A stretch of DNA of 54,342 nucleotides, taken from positions 1 through 54,342 of the forward strand of contig CAZPHH010000024.1 of assembly GCA_964586145.1 (NCBI GenBank), written 5' to 3'. Both the position numbers and the translations under genes were made by a program. The notes below the pieces were generated by a model, which saw only the letters and a list, made by a program, of their open reading frames with translations, did no database searches and had not been told where the DNA came from. This stretch comes from JAFGJQ01 sp964586145. Lineage in GTDB: Bacteria > Planctomycetota > Phycisphaerae > UBA1845. Shown piece after piece: positions 8,838 to 17,941 of the stretch; the stretch's first letter is position 1, and each line of letters opens with the position of its first letter.

Positions 8838-10593
8838 GAGCGTGCCGCTGCTGGTTTTCGATCATCGACCCGAGTTTCTCCTGCGTGACGGAGGCAGTCT
8901 CTCTCTGCTGATACTGCCGCTGGGGGCTTTCCGATTCCTGGATGCGCTGCGCCATTCGCTGCCGGACGGCGCGGCGGAGCGGACGCTGGTGCTCCCGACG
9001 TTTCCAGCCTCGGAGTCGTACGTCGATGCGCTGCGCGGGGGCGAATCGGACTCGGTGGAGGTTGTCACGCCGGATTCGCTCCACGCGGCGCTGGATCGCT
9101 GTGAGGCGGCGGACACGCTGTGGGTGGCCGATGCGGCCCGATGGCCGGTCGAGGGTTTCGAGGGGGTGGGACCGGTTGATGCGGATCGACCGTATCGGGG
9201 GGCGATGCACTGGATCGGCCTGGGGAACGGCTCGCCTCGCGCCCGGGAGTCGGTGGAACGGGACGAGCACGGCCTGGTCCGGCGTGTCCAGCGTTTGTAC
9301 GGCCAGGTGAGCTGGCCCGACGCGGGCAACAGCGGGTTGTTCCTGTCGCAGGCGCCGGCCCGAACGGTCATGCATGCGCCGTTCCGATCGCTGCCCGAGC
9401 TGCGGGCTCGTCTGGTGGTGCAGGGCGTTTTGTGTCGGGACATGCCGGTTCCGTCGGACGTGCTGGATCTGAGCAGGGAGGCGGGCTACCTTGCACTGAC
9501 CGAACGGATGCTGTCGCAGCGGGAGGCGCGCCAGACGGGTCCCGGCTTCACGTGGCACGGTCGGGGCGTACGCGTCGGACGCGAATGCTGCATCGAAGCG
9601 GACGTGCGGCTTGTCGGTCCGGTGGTTGTGCATGACAGGGTTCGACTGGAGGCGGGCGCTACGGTGGTCGGCCCCGCGGTGATCGGCCCGGGCAGTCACG
9701 TGGGTCGGAACGCCATCGTGGCCCAGTCGGTGCTGGCGGCGGACACCTTCGTGCTTGCCGGGGCGAGCGTGCGACACTGCGTGGCGTGGGGGCGGTGCCT
9801 GACCTCGCTGGAGGGGGATGCGGGCACGGCCGACGCGGCGCTGGGCGCCCTGTCGAGCGTGTCCGGAGACCTGTGCTCCCTGGAGGGCACGGGCGAGGGG
9901 CCGACGGACCGTCGGCGGGCGATCCAGTTTGCCGTCAAACGCGTGCTGGACGTGGTGGTGTCCGCGGCGGCCCTGCTGGTGCTGTCTCCTCTTCTGCTTC
10001 TGATCGCCGTTCTCATCAAGCTGGATTCTCGCGGCCCGGTGTTCTTCTGTCATCGGCGGGAGAGCCGCGACGGCAGGGAGTTTCCGTGCATCAAATTCCG
10101 CAGCATGGTGGCGGACGCCCACCGGCAGCAGCGAGCGTTGTACGCGCAGAACGAAGTGGACGGCCCGCAGTTCAAGCTCAGGAAGGACCCGCGCGTATCG
10201 CGTGTGGGCCGCTGGATCCGTGCCACCAACATGGACGAGCTGCCGCAGCTCATCAACGTGTTTCTCGGGCACATGAGCCTGGTGGGGCCGCGCCCGTCTC
10301 CGTTCCGGGAGAACCAGGTCTGTGTGTCCTGGCGACGAGCGCGGCTGTCCGTTCGGCCGGGGATCACGGGGCTCTGGCAGGTGTGTCGCAGTGACGACCG
10401 CTCCGGCGGGGACTTCCACGAATGGATATATTACGACATCGCGTACGTCCGGCATTTCTCCCTCTGGCTGGACTTTCGCATTGCGATTGCTACCATCACC
10501 ACCCTGGGCGGAAAGAGGAGCGTGCCGCTGGAGAAGCTGATTCGCACGCCGCACGGGCCGGGTGTCCGGTCCGACGGTCGTGTGGTGGCGTAA
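8830..10593 (+). CDS. Initiating phosphoglycosyltransferase (bacterial sugar transferase) with N-terminal LbH/NDP-sugar-like region
   Basis: 587 aa. The C-terminal part (about 362-575) is a WbaP/WcaJ-type sugar transferase that loads the first sugar-phosphate onto the lipid carrier. It begins VKRVLDVV, has one hydrophobic re-entrant segment, then KFRSM, then the catalytic Asp-Glu in NMDELPQL (about 467-474), LVGPRP and GITGLWQV. The N-terminal 230 aa look like a remnant nucleotidyltransferase domain. Residues about 237-325 are hexapeptide repeats (VGPVVV, AGATVVGPAVIGPGSHVG). Such an extension replaces the membrane domains usual in polyprenyl-type PGTs. The start is GTG at 8830, overlapping the kinase gene; GTG 8842 is an alternative. 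Confidence 0.88.
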   Translation: MGESVPLLVFDHRPEFLLRDGGSLSLLILPLGAFRFLDALRHSLPDGAAERTLVLPTFPASESYVDALRGGESDSVEVVTPDSLHAALDRCEAADTLWVADAARWPVEGFEGVGPVDADRPYRGAMHWIGLGNGSPRARESVERDEHGLVRRVQRLYGQVSWPDAGNSGLFLSQAPARTVMHAPFRSLPELRARLVVQGVLCRDMPVPSDVLDLSREAGYLALTERMLSQREARQTGPGFTWHGRGVRVGRECCIEADVRLVGPVVVHDRVRLEAGATVVGPAVIGPGSHVGRNAIVAQSVLAADTFVLAGASVRHCVAWGRCLTSLEGDAGTADAALGALSSVSGDLCSLEGTGEGPTDRRRAIQFAVKRVLDVVVSAAALLVLSPLLLLIAVLIKLDSRGPVFFCHRRESRDGREFPCIKFRSMVADAHRQQRALYAQNEVDGPQFKLRKDPRVSRVGRWIRATNMDELPQLINVFLGHMSLVGPRPSPFRENQVCVSWRRARLSVRPGITGLWQVCRSDDRSGGDFHEWIYYDIAYVRHFSLWLDFRIAIATITTLGGKRSVPLEKLIRTPHGPGVRSDGRVVA

Positions 10594-10740
10594 GGCGCCT
10601 CCCGCGGTCGCGGGTCCGTCCCGTTTGGCAAAGCCAACCATTTCCTCTTGCCGATGAAGGAACAAGCGGGCGCCCTGCGGCCCGATTTGGACTCTGGCGC
10701 GGAGTCAACGGAACCTATCGAGAAGCAAAGGACAAAAGCA

Positions 10741-11958
10741 ATGGACGGCCAACAGATCACGCTGCGCGAGGAAGAAGGGCGAGGCGGGTGGAGTGCTGCG
10801 TGCGGGTTGTGTCTGCTCGCGGCGCTGTTTGGGGTCGGGTGTGCCCCGGACCATCGCATCGGGCTGGACGAGTTTATGCAGATGCAGTTGGAGGCGCAGG
10901 CCGCGATCCCCGCCGAGGAGGCTGCGGCGACCGATGCCGGGGCGCTGGTGGCTCGGCAGATGGGCCCGTACCGGGTCGGCCCCAACGACGTCCTGCAGGT
11001 GACACTGACGGGCGCGGATCCGTCCGCCCTGTTTCCGCCGGTTGAAGTGCGGGTGGACCGGGACGGGAACGTTCTCATGCCGATCGTGGGCAAAATCCAC
11101 GTCGGAAACCAGGAACTGGTGGACGTGGAGAACGCGATTGTCGCCGCCTACGTGCCTTCCGTGATGAAGGACCTGGAACTGGTTGCTCATGTGGAGGTGA
11201 TCACGCCCGAGACAACACACGTGCTGGTGCATGGCGCGGTGATGCAGCCGGGTCTCGTGCCGCTGCGGCGTACGGAGCGGAACCTGCTGTACGCGATCGT
11301 GGGCGCCGGCGGCGTGTCGGACATGGCCTCGGGGAACGCCACGCTGCGTCGGATCCGCCGGCCGAACGAGCCGGTGACGCTTAATCTGACAAACCCGGAG
11401 CAGTTGCGGGCCGCCCTGGCGCTCGAGCCGCTGGAAAACGGCGACATCGTACTGGTCGACGCTGCTCCGGTGAATCAGATCATCGTGGGCGGGCTGGTGA
11501 ACTTCCCGCGGCCCCAGGTGTATCCGCCGCGAACGCAGATCACGGCACTGCAGGCGATTGCCGCAGCGGGCGGCCTGCGCACGGACGTGACGCCCCGGGA
11601 GGCCACGCTCATCCGTCGAATGCCGAACGGTGCGGATGCTCACGTGCGTCTGGACCTGACCCGCATGTCGACCGGAGAGACGCCGAACGTCGTTCTGGCG
11701 GCCGGCGACATTCTCTGGGTGCCGGAAACGCCGGAAACGAAGGTCCAGGACTTCATCAATCGGAACTTCTTCATTCGTGCCGGCGTGAACGCCAACGTAA
11801 GCTACAACGTGACCGGGGTCGAGTACCTGAACCGGCATGGACAGCAGAGCGGCATGTCCGGAGGCGGGAGCAGCCTGTACGACATGTTCGATCCCCTGGG
11901 GTTCCTCAGCCAGAACACGGCCCTGAACCGGATCGGCACGGCCACGCAGGCACAATGA
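10741..11958 (+). CDS. Wza-like polysaccharide export lipoprotein with SLBB domains
   Basis: Outer-membrane polysaccharide export protein, 405 aa. The signal peptide ends GVGC (Cys34), consistent with a lipoprotein. The Poly_export domain begins GPYRVGPNDVLQVTL (about 76) and includes VRVDRDGNVLMPIVGKI. Two SLBB modules follow: VLVHGAVMQPGLVPL (about 160) and IIVGGLVNFPRPQVYPP (about 245). The C-terminus (about 345-405) is variable. I chose the ATG at 10741 because AAAGGA lies about 9 nt upstream and it starts the signal peptide; the frame is open from 10648. With the Wzz/BY-kinase it would form the trans-envelope export assembly. Confidence 0.92.
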   Translation: MDGQQITLREEEGRGGWSAACGLCLLAALFGVGCAPDHRIGLDEFMQMQLEAQAAIPAEEAAATDAGALVARQMGPYRVGPNDVLQVTLTGADPSALFPPVEVRVDRDGNVLMPIVGKIHVGNQELVDVENAIVAAYVPSVMKDLELVAHVEVITPETTHVLVHGAVMQPGLVPLRRTERNLLYAIVGAGGVSDMASGNATLRRIRRPNEPVTLNLTNPEQLRAALALEPLENGDIVLVDAAPVNQIIVGGLVNFPRPQVYPPRTQITALQAIAAAGGLRTDVTPREATLIRRMPNGADAHVRLDLTRMSTGETPNVVLAAGDILWVPETPETKVQDFINRNFFIRAGVNANVSYNVTGVEYLNRHGQQSGMSGGGSSLYDMFDPLGFLSQNTALNRIGTATQAQ

Positions 11959-11970
11959 TCTGAGAGAAGT

Positions 11971-13116
11971 ATGCCGTCATCGACACTGAATTCGGAGCGT
12001 GCGTCCGCCGGCGGACTCCCGGCGGACGTGCCTCTGATGCGTTCGCTGGCCATGGACGGGCTGCGTCGCATGTATCGTCCCGAGGAAGGCCTGTTCGCCT
12101 TCCGGCTTCGCCGGGCGGAGGGGCAGGACCGTCTGGAGGGCGCCAGCCTTCGGTACACGGCCATCGTGCTGATTGCTTTGGCCGATGAAGCGAACGACGT
12201 GGTGTCGGCGTGCCTTCCGGCCACGGACCCGCACGCGCTTTGCGGGCGGCTTGCGGGGCACGCCGTCCGGTCGTCTGACCTGGGGGACGTGGCGTTGTCG
12301 CTGTGGGCTGCGCGGCGGTGGCGGCACGATTCCGCTGCGGCATTGCTGTCGCGGCTGCAATCCATGGGGCCGGCCCAGGGGGTGTATCCGACAGTGGAAG
12401 TGTCGTGGTGCCTGACCGCACTGACGGTGGAGCCGGCGCCGCGTCCGGACGACCGGCTGGCGGAGGCTATCGTCCGGCGGCTTCTGGCGTCGTTTCAGCC
12501 GCAATCGGCGCTGTTTCCGCATTGGCCGGCTGATGTCCACGTGTCGTGGATGAGAGGGCACGTGGCGTGCTTTGCCGATCTGGTGTACCCGATTCAGGCC
12601 CTTTCGCAGTACTACCGGGCGGTGGGCGATCCGGCGGCGCTGGACGCAGCGCGAGCGTGTGCGCGGCAGATGTGCGCGTTGCAGGGACCGGACGGACAGT
12701 GGTGGTGGCACTATGACGTGCGCACCGGGCGAGTGATCGAGAAGTACCCTGTGTATGCCGTTCACCAGGATGCGATGGGTCCGATGGCATTGTATGCGCT
12801 GCAGGCCGCCTGCGGCGACGCCTGTCCGCAGGCCATTGCCCGGAGCGTGGACTGGCTGATGCAGGCGCCGGAGTTGGACGGGTCTCTGGTGGACCGCGCG
12901 GCGAACGTCATCTGGCGGAAGGTGGCCCGGCGGGAGCCCGGCAAGCTGTCGCGCAGCGTGCAGGCGGCGGCCAGTCGCATCCATCCCGGGCTGCGATTCC
13001 CCGGAGCAGGCGTTCTCTTTCCGCCGACGGCCGTCGACTACGAGAGTCGTCCGTACCACATGGGGTGGATTCTCTACGCGTGGTCGGCGGGTGCGGCCCT
13101 GGGACGCCGACCATGA
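11971..13116 (+). CDS. Uncharacterised EPS-operon protein, probable alpha/alpha-toroid fold
   Basis: 381 aa, soluble, rich in Trp and amphipathic helices. Repeated helical hairpins with aromatic clusters (SWCLTALTV; a QYYRAVGDP segment; GPDGQWWWHYD at about 230; VYAVHQDAMGPMALYAL at about 255) resemble the (alpha/alpha)6 barrels of glycoside hydrolases, lyases and epimerases, or the terpene-cyclase toroid. I see no signal peptide. It starts 12 nt after the export gene, and its stop overlaps the WecG start as ATGA. Its place among EPS genes suggests a role in building or tailoring the polymer, but no catalytic residues can be named. Confidence 0.7.
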   Translation: MPSSTLNSERASAGGLPADVPLMRSLAMDGLRRMYRPEEGLFAFRLRRAEGQDRLEGASLRYTAIVLIALADEANDVVSACLPATDPHALCGRLAGHAVRSSDLGDVALSLWAARRWRHDSAAALLSRLQSMGPAQGVYPTVEVSWCLTALTVEPAPRPDDRLAEAIVRRLLASFQPQSALFPHWPADVHVSWMRGHVACFADLVYPIQALSQYYRAVGDPAALDAARACARQMCALQGPDGQWWWHYDVRTGRVIEKYPVYAVHQDAMGPMALYALQAACGDACPQAIARSVDWLMQAPELDGSLVDRAANVIWRKVARREPGKLSRSVQAAASRIHPGLRFPGAGVLFPPTAVDYESRPYHMGWILYAWSAGAALGRRP

Positions 13117-13949
13117 CCTCCGCGACGTCTGAATCAGCCCCGGTTTGTGAGCTGTTCGGCGTGCCGATCCACGCGTTGACCATGCACCAGGTGCTGGCGG
13201 CGGTGGACCAGGCCATCCGGCAGCGCGAGCGGCTGCGGATCGGTGTGGTGAACGTCGCCAAGATGGTCAACATGCAGCGGGACGCCGAGCTGGCGGAATC
13301 CGTGTTGACGTCGGACCTCGTGCTTGCCGATGGGATGGGCGTGGTGTGGGCGTCCCGCATTCTGCGGGTGCGCCTGCCGGAGCGTGTGCCGGGCATCGAT
13401 CTGATGATGCGGATGCTGGAGCAGGGGGCGAGCCGGGGGTATCGGGTGTACTGCCTGGGCGCGACGGCCGAGGTGCTGAGCACGGTGGTCGAACGGATCC
13501 GGCAACGGTTTCCCGGGGTGGTTGTGGCCGGCGCGCAGCACGGGTATTTCACGGACGAAGAGGAGGCCCGGGTGGCCTCGGACATTCGGTCGGCGGCGGC
13601 CGACATTCTTTTCGTCGCCATGACCTCGCCGAAGAAGGAGCGTTTTTTGGCCCGGTGGGGTGACGAGATGGCGGTGCCCGTCTGTCACGGGGTGGGCGGA
13701 TCGTTTGACGTGCTGGCGGGCAAGGTGAAACGGGCGCCGGCGGTGTGGCAGCGCTTCGGCCTCGAATGGCTCTACCGGGTCGTGCAGGAGCCGCGGCGCA
13801 TGTGGCGGCGCTACCTGGTGACCAATACGGCCTTCGGCTGGATGGTTCTGCGGGCGATGCTGTGCCCGCGGCGTTCGGGGAAGCCCCGCGAGGGGCGGCG
13901 AGGCGAGGTGAGGGGGGCGGCGGACCCTATCGAACGAGGCGGCGAGTGA
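13113..13949 (+). CDS. WecG/TagA/CpsF family glycosyltransferase (GT26)
   Basis: 278 aa from the ATG at 13113, overlapping the previous stop as ATGA. The family pattern is clear: CELFGVPIHALT at the start, VVNVAKMVNMQRD, then DLVLADGMGVVW, RVPGIDLM, YCLGAT, GYF and VAMTSPKKERF, then CHGVGGSFDVLAGKVKRAP. These enzymes add a sugar (ManNAc or related) to a lipid-linked acceptor at the cytoplasmic face and attach as peripheral membrane proteins through the C-terminus. That C-terminus here is long, basic and poorly conserved. It probably adds the second sugar after the phosphoglycosyltransferase. Confidence 0.92.
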   Translation: MTSATSESAPVCELFGVPIHALTMHQVLAAVDQAIRQRERLRIGVVNVAKMVNMQRDAELAESVLTSDLVLADGMGVVWASRILRVRLPERVPGIDLMMRMLEQGASRGYRVYCLGATAEVLSTVVERIRQRFPGVVVAGAQHGYFTDEEEARVASDIRSAAADILFVAMTSPKKERFLARWGDEMAVPVCHGVGGSFDVLAGKVKRAPAVWQRFGLEWLYRVVQEPRRMWRRYLVTNTAFGWMVLRAMLCPRRSGKPREGRRGEVRGAADPIERGGE

Positions 13950-15367
13950 TCCGGGTCCTGCTGGTCTGGATATACGTGGGCGTCCTGTCCATCAACGCAT
14001 GGCGCGACTGGTTCACGTCGGCGTGCGGGCTGGTCCTGATGGTTGCGGCCGTCCAGCACCCGGACATGCCTCGGAACATCGCGGGGATCCAGGGCCTGAA
14101 CCCCTGGAACCTGCTGATGCTGTTCACCGTGGTTGCGTGGCTGATGATGCGGCGACGGGAGAGGCTGACCTGGGACATGCCGCGGCACGTCACGGGGATG
14201 CTGCTGGTCTATCTGCTGGTTGTGCTTGTCGCCTTCGCCCGGATGATCGTGGACCGGGAGCCGTATCTGGCGGATGAGAGCTTCCCCTTTCTCATCAGCG
14301 AGTACGTCATCAACGCCGTCAAGTGGGTGGTTCCGGGGCTGATGCTCTTCGACGGCTGTCGGAATCGTCGCCGGCTGACGCTGGCCGTGCTCTGCGTGCT
14401 GGCCGTCTACTTTCTGCTGGCGGTGCAGGTGATTCGGTGGATGCCGCTGAGTTCGGCGACCAGCGGGTTCAGCCTGATGCTTCGCAGTCGCAAGATCATT
14501 TCGAGCGAGATCGGGTTCCATGCGGTGAACATGTCCATGCTGCTGTCCGGCGGTTCGTGGGCGGTCCTCGCGGCGACGCCGCTGCTGCGCCGGCGCTGGC
14601 AGAAGCTCGCGGCCGTCGGGGCCTTCTTCGTGATCGCCCTGGGCCAGGCGTTGACGGCCGGGCGTATGGGCTACGTGACCTGGGGCGTGGTGGGCCTGCT
14701 TCTTTGTTTCCTGCGATGGCGGATCTACCTGTGGCTGTTGCCCCTGGTGCCGGTGCTGATCATGGCGGTCCTGCCCGGCACCGCGGACCGGCTGCTGGAG
14801 GGCTTCGGGGCCCGGGATGTCCACGGGGAGGCCATTGCCGACGACCAGCAGATTACCTCGGGGCGGACGGAGGTGTGGCCGCTTGTCCTGGAAAAAATCG
14901 TCCGTTCGCCGGCGATCGGCCACGGTCGGCTCGGGATGCGCCGGACCGGACTGGCGAACTACATTCTTGAGACAAAAAGGGAAGGATTCGATCATCCACA
15001 CAACGCGTATCTGGAATGGATTTTGGACAACGGGTTGATCGGCTTTGTGCTCGTGATGCCGTTCTACGCGATGATGGTGTGGTATGCCGTGAGGCTGTTT
15101 CGGGATCGGGGCGATCCGGCTTGCGCGGCCGTTGGGGGAGTGGCGCTGGCCTTGCTTCTGGCGTTGCTGGTGGCGGGCATGGGAAGTCAGACGTTCTACC
15201 CGCGCGAGGGGGCGGTGGGCATGTGGTGCGCCATCATGCTGATGCTGCGCGTCTACGTGCAGCGGTTCGGCGTGCGTGCGGCCGTGCCCGGCGTCCGTGT
15301 GGCCGGCGTCCACCCGGCGGGGGGGCAGAGGCCGTCCGGGCCTTCCGGCGGGGGAGGGCGCCCGTGA
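13946..15367 (+). CDS. O-antigen ligase/polymerase-like membrane protein (Wzy_C family)
   Basis: 473 aa, about 10-12 predicted membrane helices. It starts at GTG 13946, overlapping the WecG stop as GTGA. The large periplasmic loop carries the family pattern: SGRTEVWPLVLEKI followed by GHGRLGMRR and DHPHNAYLEWILDNGLIGF, in which the GxG and HNxxLE elements are typical of O-antigen ligases and Wzy polymerases. It is the only polymerase candidate in the operon. The most likely job is therefore joining repeat units, although family membership alone cannot tell ligase from polymerase. The stop overlaps the sulfotransferase start. Confidence 0.88.
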   Translation: MIRVLLVWIYVGVLSINAWRDWFTSACGLVLMVAAVQHPDMPRNIAGIQGLNPWNLLMLFTVVAWLMMRRRERLTWDMPRHVTGMLLVYLLVVLVAFARMIVDREPYLADESFPFLISEYVINAVKWVVPGLMLFDGCRNRRRLTLAVLCVLAVYFLLAVQVIRWMPLSSATSGFSLMLRSRKIISSEIGFHAVNMSMLLSGGSWAVLAATPLLRRRWQKLAAVGAFFVIALGQALTAGRMGYVTWGVVGLLLCFLRWRIYLWLLPLVPVLIMAVLPGTADRLLEGFGARDVHGEAIADDQQITSGRTEVWPLVLEKIVRSPAIGHGRLGMRRTGLANYILETKREGFDHPHNAYLEWILDNGLIGFVLVMPFYAMMVWYAVRLFRDRGDPACAAVGGVALALLLALLVAGMGSQTFYPREGAVGMWCAIMLMLRVYVQRFGVRAAVPGVRVAGVHPAGGQRPSGPSGGGGRP

Positions 15368-16335
15368 CGAGGCTGGCCTACATTCTGGCGGCGAGTCACT
15401 CCGGCTCCACGTTGCTGGCCATGCTGCTGGGCGCGCATCCGGAGACGTGCACGGCGGGGGAGCTGAAGGCCACGAACCTCGGCGATGTGGATCGCTACCT
15501 GTGTTCCTGCGGGACGGCGATTCGACGGTGCAGCTTCTGGACGCGCGTTCACGCGGAGATGGAAAACCGGGGTGTCTCTTTCGACATCGCCGACGCCCGG
15601 ACCGACATACGCGCCGCTCCAACGCCGTATACGCGGCGGCTGTTGAAGCCCCTGCATCGGGGCCGGTTGCTCGAATGCGTACGAGATGCCGGACTGGCCC
15701 TTTCTCCGGCGTGGCGGCATCACCTGGCCCGGACGCAGCAGCGGAACGAGGCTCTGGTCGGCACAGTGGCCGCGATCACGGGGGCACGGGTGGTGATCGA
15801 TTCGTCCAAGGTTGCGTTGCGTCTGAAGTACCTTCTGCGGAATCCCGGATTGGACGTGCGCGTGATTCGTCTCATTCGCGACGGTCGGGCGGTGGCGCTG
15901 ACGTACGTGGACCCGGCCCGGTTCGCGGACGCATCCGACCCGAGTCGTCGGGGTGGCGGCACGGGCAGGGCGCGTGATGAGGAGAAACTCCCGTTGGCTG
16001 ACGCGGCGCACGAATGGCGGCGCAGCAACGAGGAAGCGGAACACGTGCTGGCCGGGCTCCATCGCGGGCGCTGGATGCAAGTCCGATACGAAGACGTGTG
16101 CATGGATACCGAAAACACGCTGCGGCGCCTGTTTGCGTTCCTGGGCGTGGACCCGGATCGGGCCCAGCGGGGTTTTCGGAGCGTGGAGCATCACGTGATC
16201 GGCAACGGGATGCGGCTGGATTTGACCTCGGAGGTCCGGCTGGACGATCGCTGGCGTTCGATGCTGACGGAGGAGGACCTGCGGACGTTTGACCGGGTTG
16301 CGGGCGGCCTGAACCGCCGGTATGGATACACGTAG
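15364..16335 (+). CDS. PAPS-dependent sulfotransferase family protein
   Basis: 323 aa from the GTG at 15364 (GTGA overlap). The 5'-phosphosulfate-binding loop is SHSGSTLL (residues 11-18). The 3'-phosphate-binding motif is VIDSSKVALRLKYLL (about 145-159), followed by RVIRLIRDGRAV. A late GNGMRLD-like segment is also typical. Four Cys residues near residues 30-60 (ETCTAG, LCSCGTAIRRCSFW) recall the CxCG segment seen in a bacterial subgroup. The expected reaction is sulfate transfer from PAPS to a sugar hydroxyl, so the EPS may be sulfated. The stop lies just inside the first possible start of the flippase. Confidence 0.87.
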   Translation: MTRLAYILAASHSGSTLLAMLLGAHPETCTAGELKATNLGDVDRYLCSCGTAIRRCSFWTRVHAEMENRGVSFDIADARTDIRAAPTPYTRRLLKPLHRGRLLECVRDAGLALSPAWRHHLARTQQRNEALVGTVAAITGARVVIDSSKVALRLKYLLRNPGLDVRVIRLIRDGRAVALTYVDPARFADASDPSRRGGGTGRARDEEKLPLADAAHEWRRSNEEAEHVLAGLHRGRWMQVRYEDVCMDTENTLRRLFAFLGVDPDRAQRGFRSVEHHVIGNGMRLDLTSEVRLDDRWRSMLTEEDLRTFDRVAGGLNRRYGYT

Positions 16336-17941
16336 GCCCTGGAACGGACGCCGAATGGCCCGGAAACCAGACAAATCTGTCGGCGGCCCCGCGAGCGATC
16401 TGACCGGCCGCGAGCGCATGGTGCGCAACGTCATCACGAGCTGGGCGGGTGAGGCCGTGTTCATCGTGGCCGGTTTCATCATGCCCCGCATGATCGACCG
16501 GTACATCGACCAGGAATCGCTTGGGGTGTGGGATTTCGGGTGGTCCCTGGTGGCGTATTTCACGCTGGTGCAGGTGGGGATTGTCTCGTCGATCAACCGG
16601 TTCGTGTCCCGGCGTCGGGCCGAGGGCGATCCGGACGGCGTGAACGTCGTGGTCAGTTCCGTGACGTTCGTGCTGGGGATCATGGGGCTGATCGTGCTCG
16701 TACTGACGGTGGGCGCGACGGCGGGCTTGCCGCTGCTGCTGAAAGAGCAGTTGGCGGGGCACATCCATGAGGCTCGGTGGGTGGTGCTTCTGCTTCCGTG
16801 CAGCCTTGTGGTGCAGATCGTGTTCTCCGGATACGGGGGGGTGCTGACCGGCTTCCATCGCTGGGGTTTGCACAACGCGATTCTGGCGGGCGGTCACGCG
16901 GTGGTCGTCGTGGGCATGATTTGGGTGCTCATGAAGGGCGGTGGCCTGCGCGGCCTGGCGGCGGTCACCTTCCTGGGTCAACTGGGGCAATGGCTGGTGC
17001 GCGTGGTCGTGGCCCATCGGGTGTTCCCGGCGCTGCGGGTGCGACGGCGGTTCGTCCGGTGGTCGACCGCACGAGAACTGCTGACGTTCGGCGGCAAGTC
17101 CTTTGTGCCGCAAGTCGCGTCGACTCTGCTGAACCAGGCGGTTCCCCTGTTGATCTTGTACTACCTGGGCCCGGCGGCGCTGGCGCTCTATTCGCGGCCG
17201 CGCTCGCTCGTGCAGCACGTGCTGACCGTCATCAGTCGCTTTTCGCAGGTGCTTACGCCCACGACCAGCGCGTTTCAGGTGTTGGACAAGCAGCAGGAAC
17301 TCCGTGATCTGCTGATCACGGCAACCCGGTACGCCGCGGCCATTGCGCTGCCCATGATCGTATTCCTTACGTTCATGGGGGCGCCGGTGCTGGCGGTCTG
17401 GATGGGGAAAGACTACCCGGATGCCCACTGGGTACTGGTCGCGCTGGCTCTGGGCAACCTGACCGTGGTCGCGCAGATGCCCGTCTGGTCCATGCTCTAC
17501 GGGCTGAATGCGCACGGGCGCCCCGGGTTCGTCAATCTGATTGCGGCGGTTGCGGCCATCGGACTGGCCGTCCTGACGCTGGGCGTCTGGAGGCAGGGGC
17601 TGGTCTGGGCGTCGCTGTCCGTGGCGCTGCCCATTGCCCTGTGCAACGGCGTGTATGTGCCTCTGGCCATCTGCCGGAAGCTTCGGATGCCGATCAGGGG
17701 ATACGTCGCGCAGGCGTTTCGGATGCCCGTTTTGTGCGCCATTCCGTTCGGCCTGACGTTGTTCGCCACGCGAGCGTTGCTCGGCGATCGACCGATCACG
17801 GCCCTGCTGGTGGGCATGGGCGCGGGCGGAATCGTGCTGGCCGGACTGTACTGGCGATTCATTCTGAGCGAATCGCTTCGGAGGAAGATCCTGGCCCGTC
17901 TGCGGTTCCGTCGGGCCGGCACAGGAGCGCCGTCGGGATGA
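16322..17941 (+). CDS. Polysaccharide flippase (Wzx/PST, MOP superfamily)
   Basis: 539 aa, about 12-14 membrane helices in the two-bundle arrangement of lipid-linked oligosaccharide flippases. The N-terminus, MVRNVITSWAGEAVFIVAGF, is typical: a basic segment, then a conserved Asn in the first helix. It would move undecaprenyl-linked repeat units to the periplasmic face for the polymerase. The first start overlaps the sulfotransferase by 14 nt; ATG 16355 would give 528 aa and is equally possible. The stop overlaps the next ATG as ATGA. Confidence 0.9.
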   Translation: MDTRRPWNGRRMARKPDKSVGGPASDLTGRERMVRNVITSWAGEAVFIVAGFIMPRMIDRYIDQESLGVWDFGWSLVAYFTLVQVGIVSSINRFVSRRRAEGDPDGVNVVVSSVTFVLGIMGLIVLVLTVGATAGLPLLLKEQLAGHIHEARWVVLLLPCSLVVQIVFSGYGGVLTGFHRWGLHNAILAGGHAVVVVGMIWVLMKGGGLRGLAAVTFLGQLGQWLVRVVVAHRVFPALRVRRRFVRWSTARELLTFGGKSFVPQVASTLLNQAVPLLILYYLGPAALALYSRPRSLVQHVLTVISRFSQVLTPTTSAFQVLDKQQELRDLLITATRYAAAIALPMIVFLTFMGAPVLAVWMGKDYPDAHWVLVALALGNLTVVAQMPVWSMLYGLNAHGRPGFVNLIAAVAAIGLAVLTLGVWRQGLVWASLSVALPIALCNGVYVPLAICRKLRMPIRGYVAQAFRMPVLCAIPFGLTLFATRALLGDRPITALLVGMGAGGIVLAGLYWRFILSESLRRKILARLRFRRAGTGAPSG

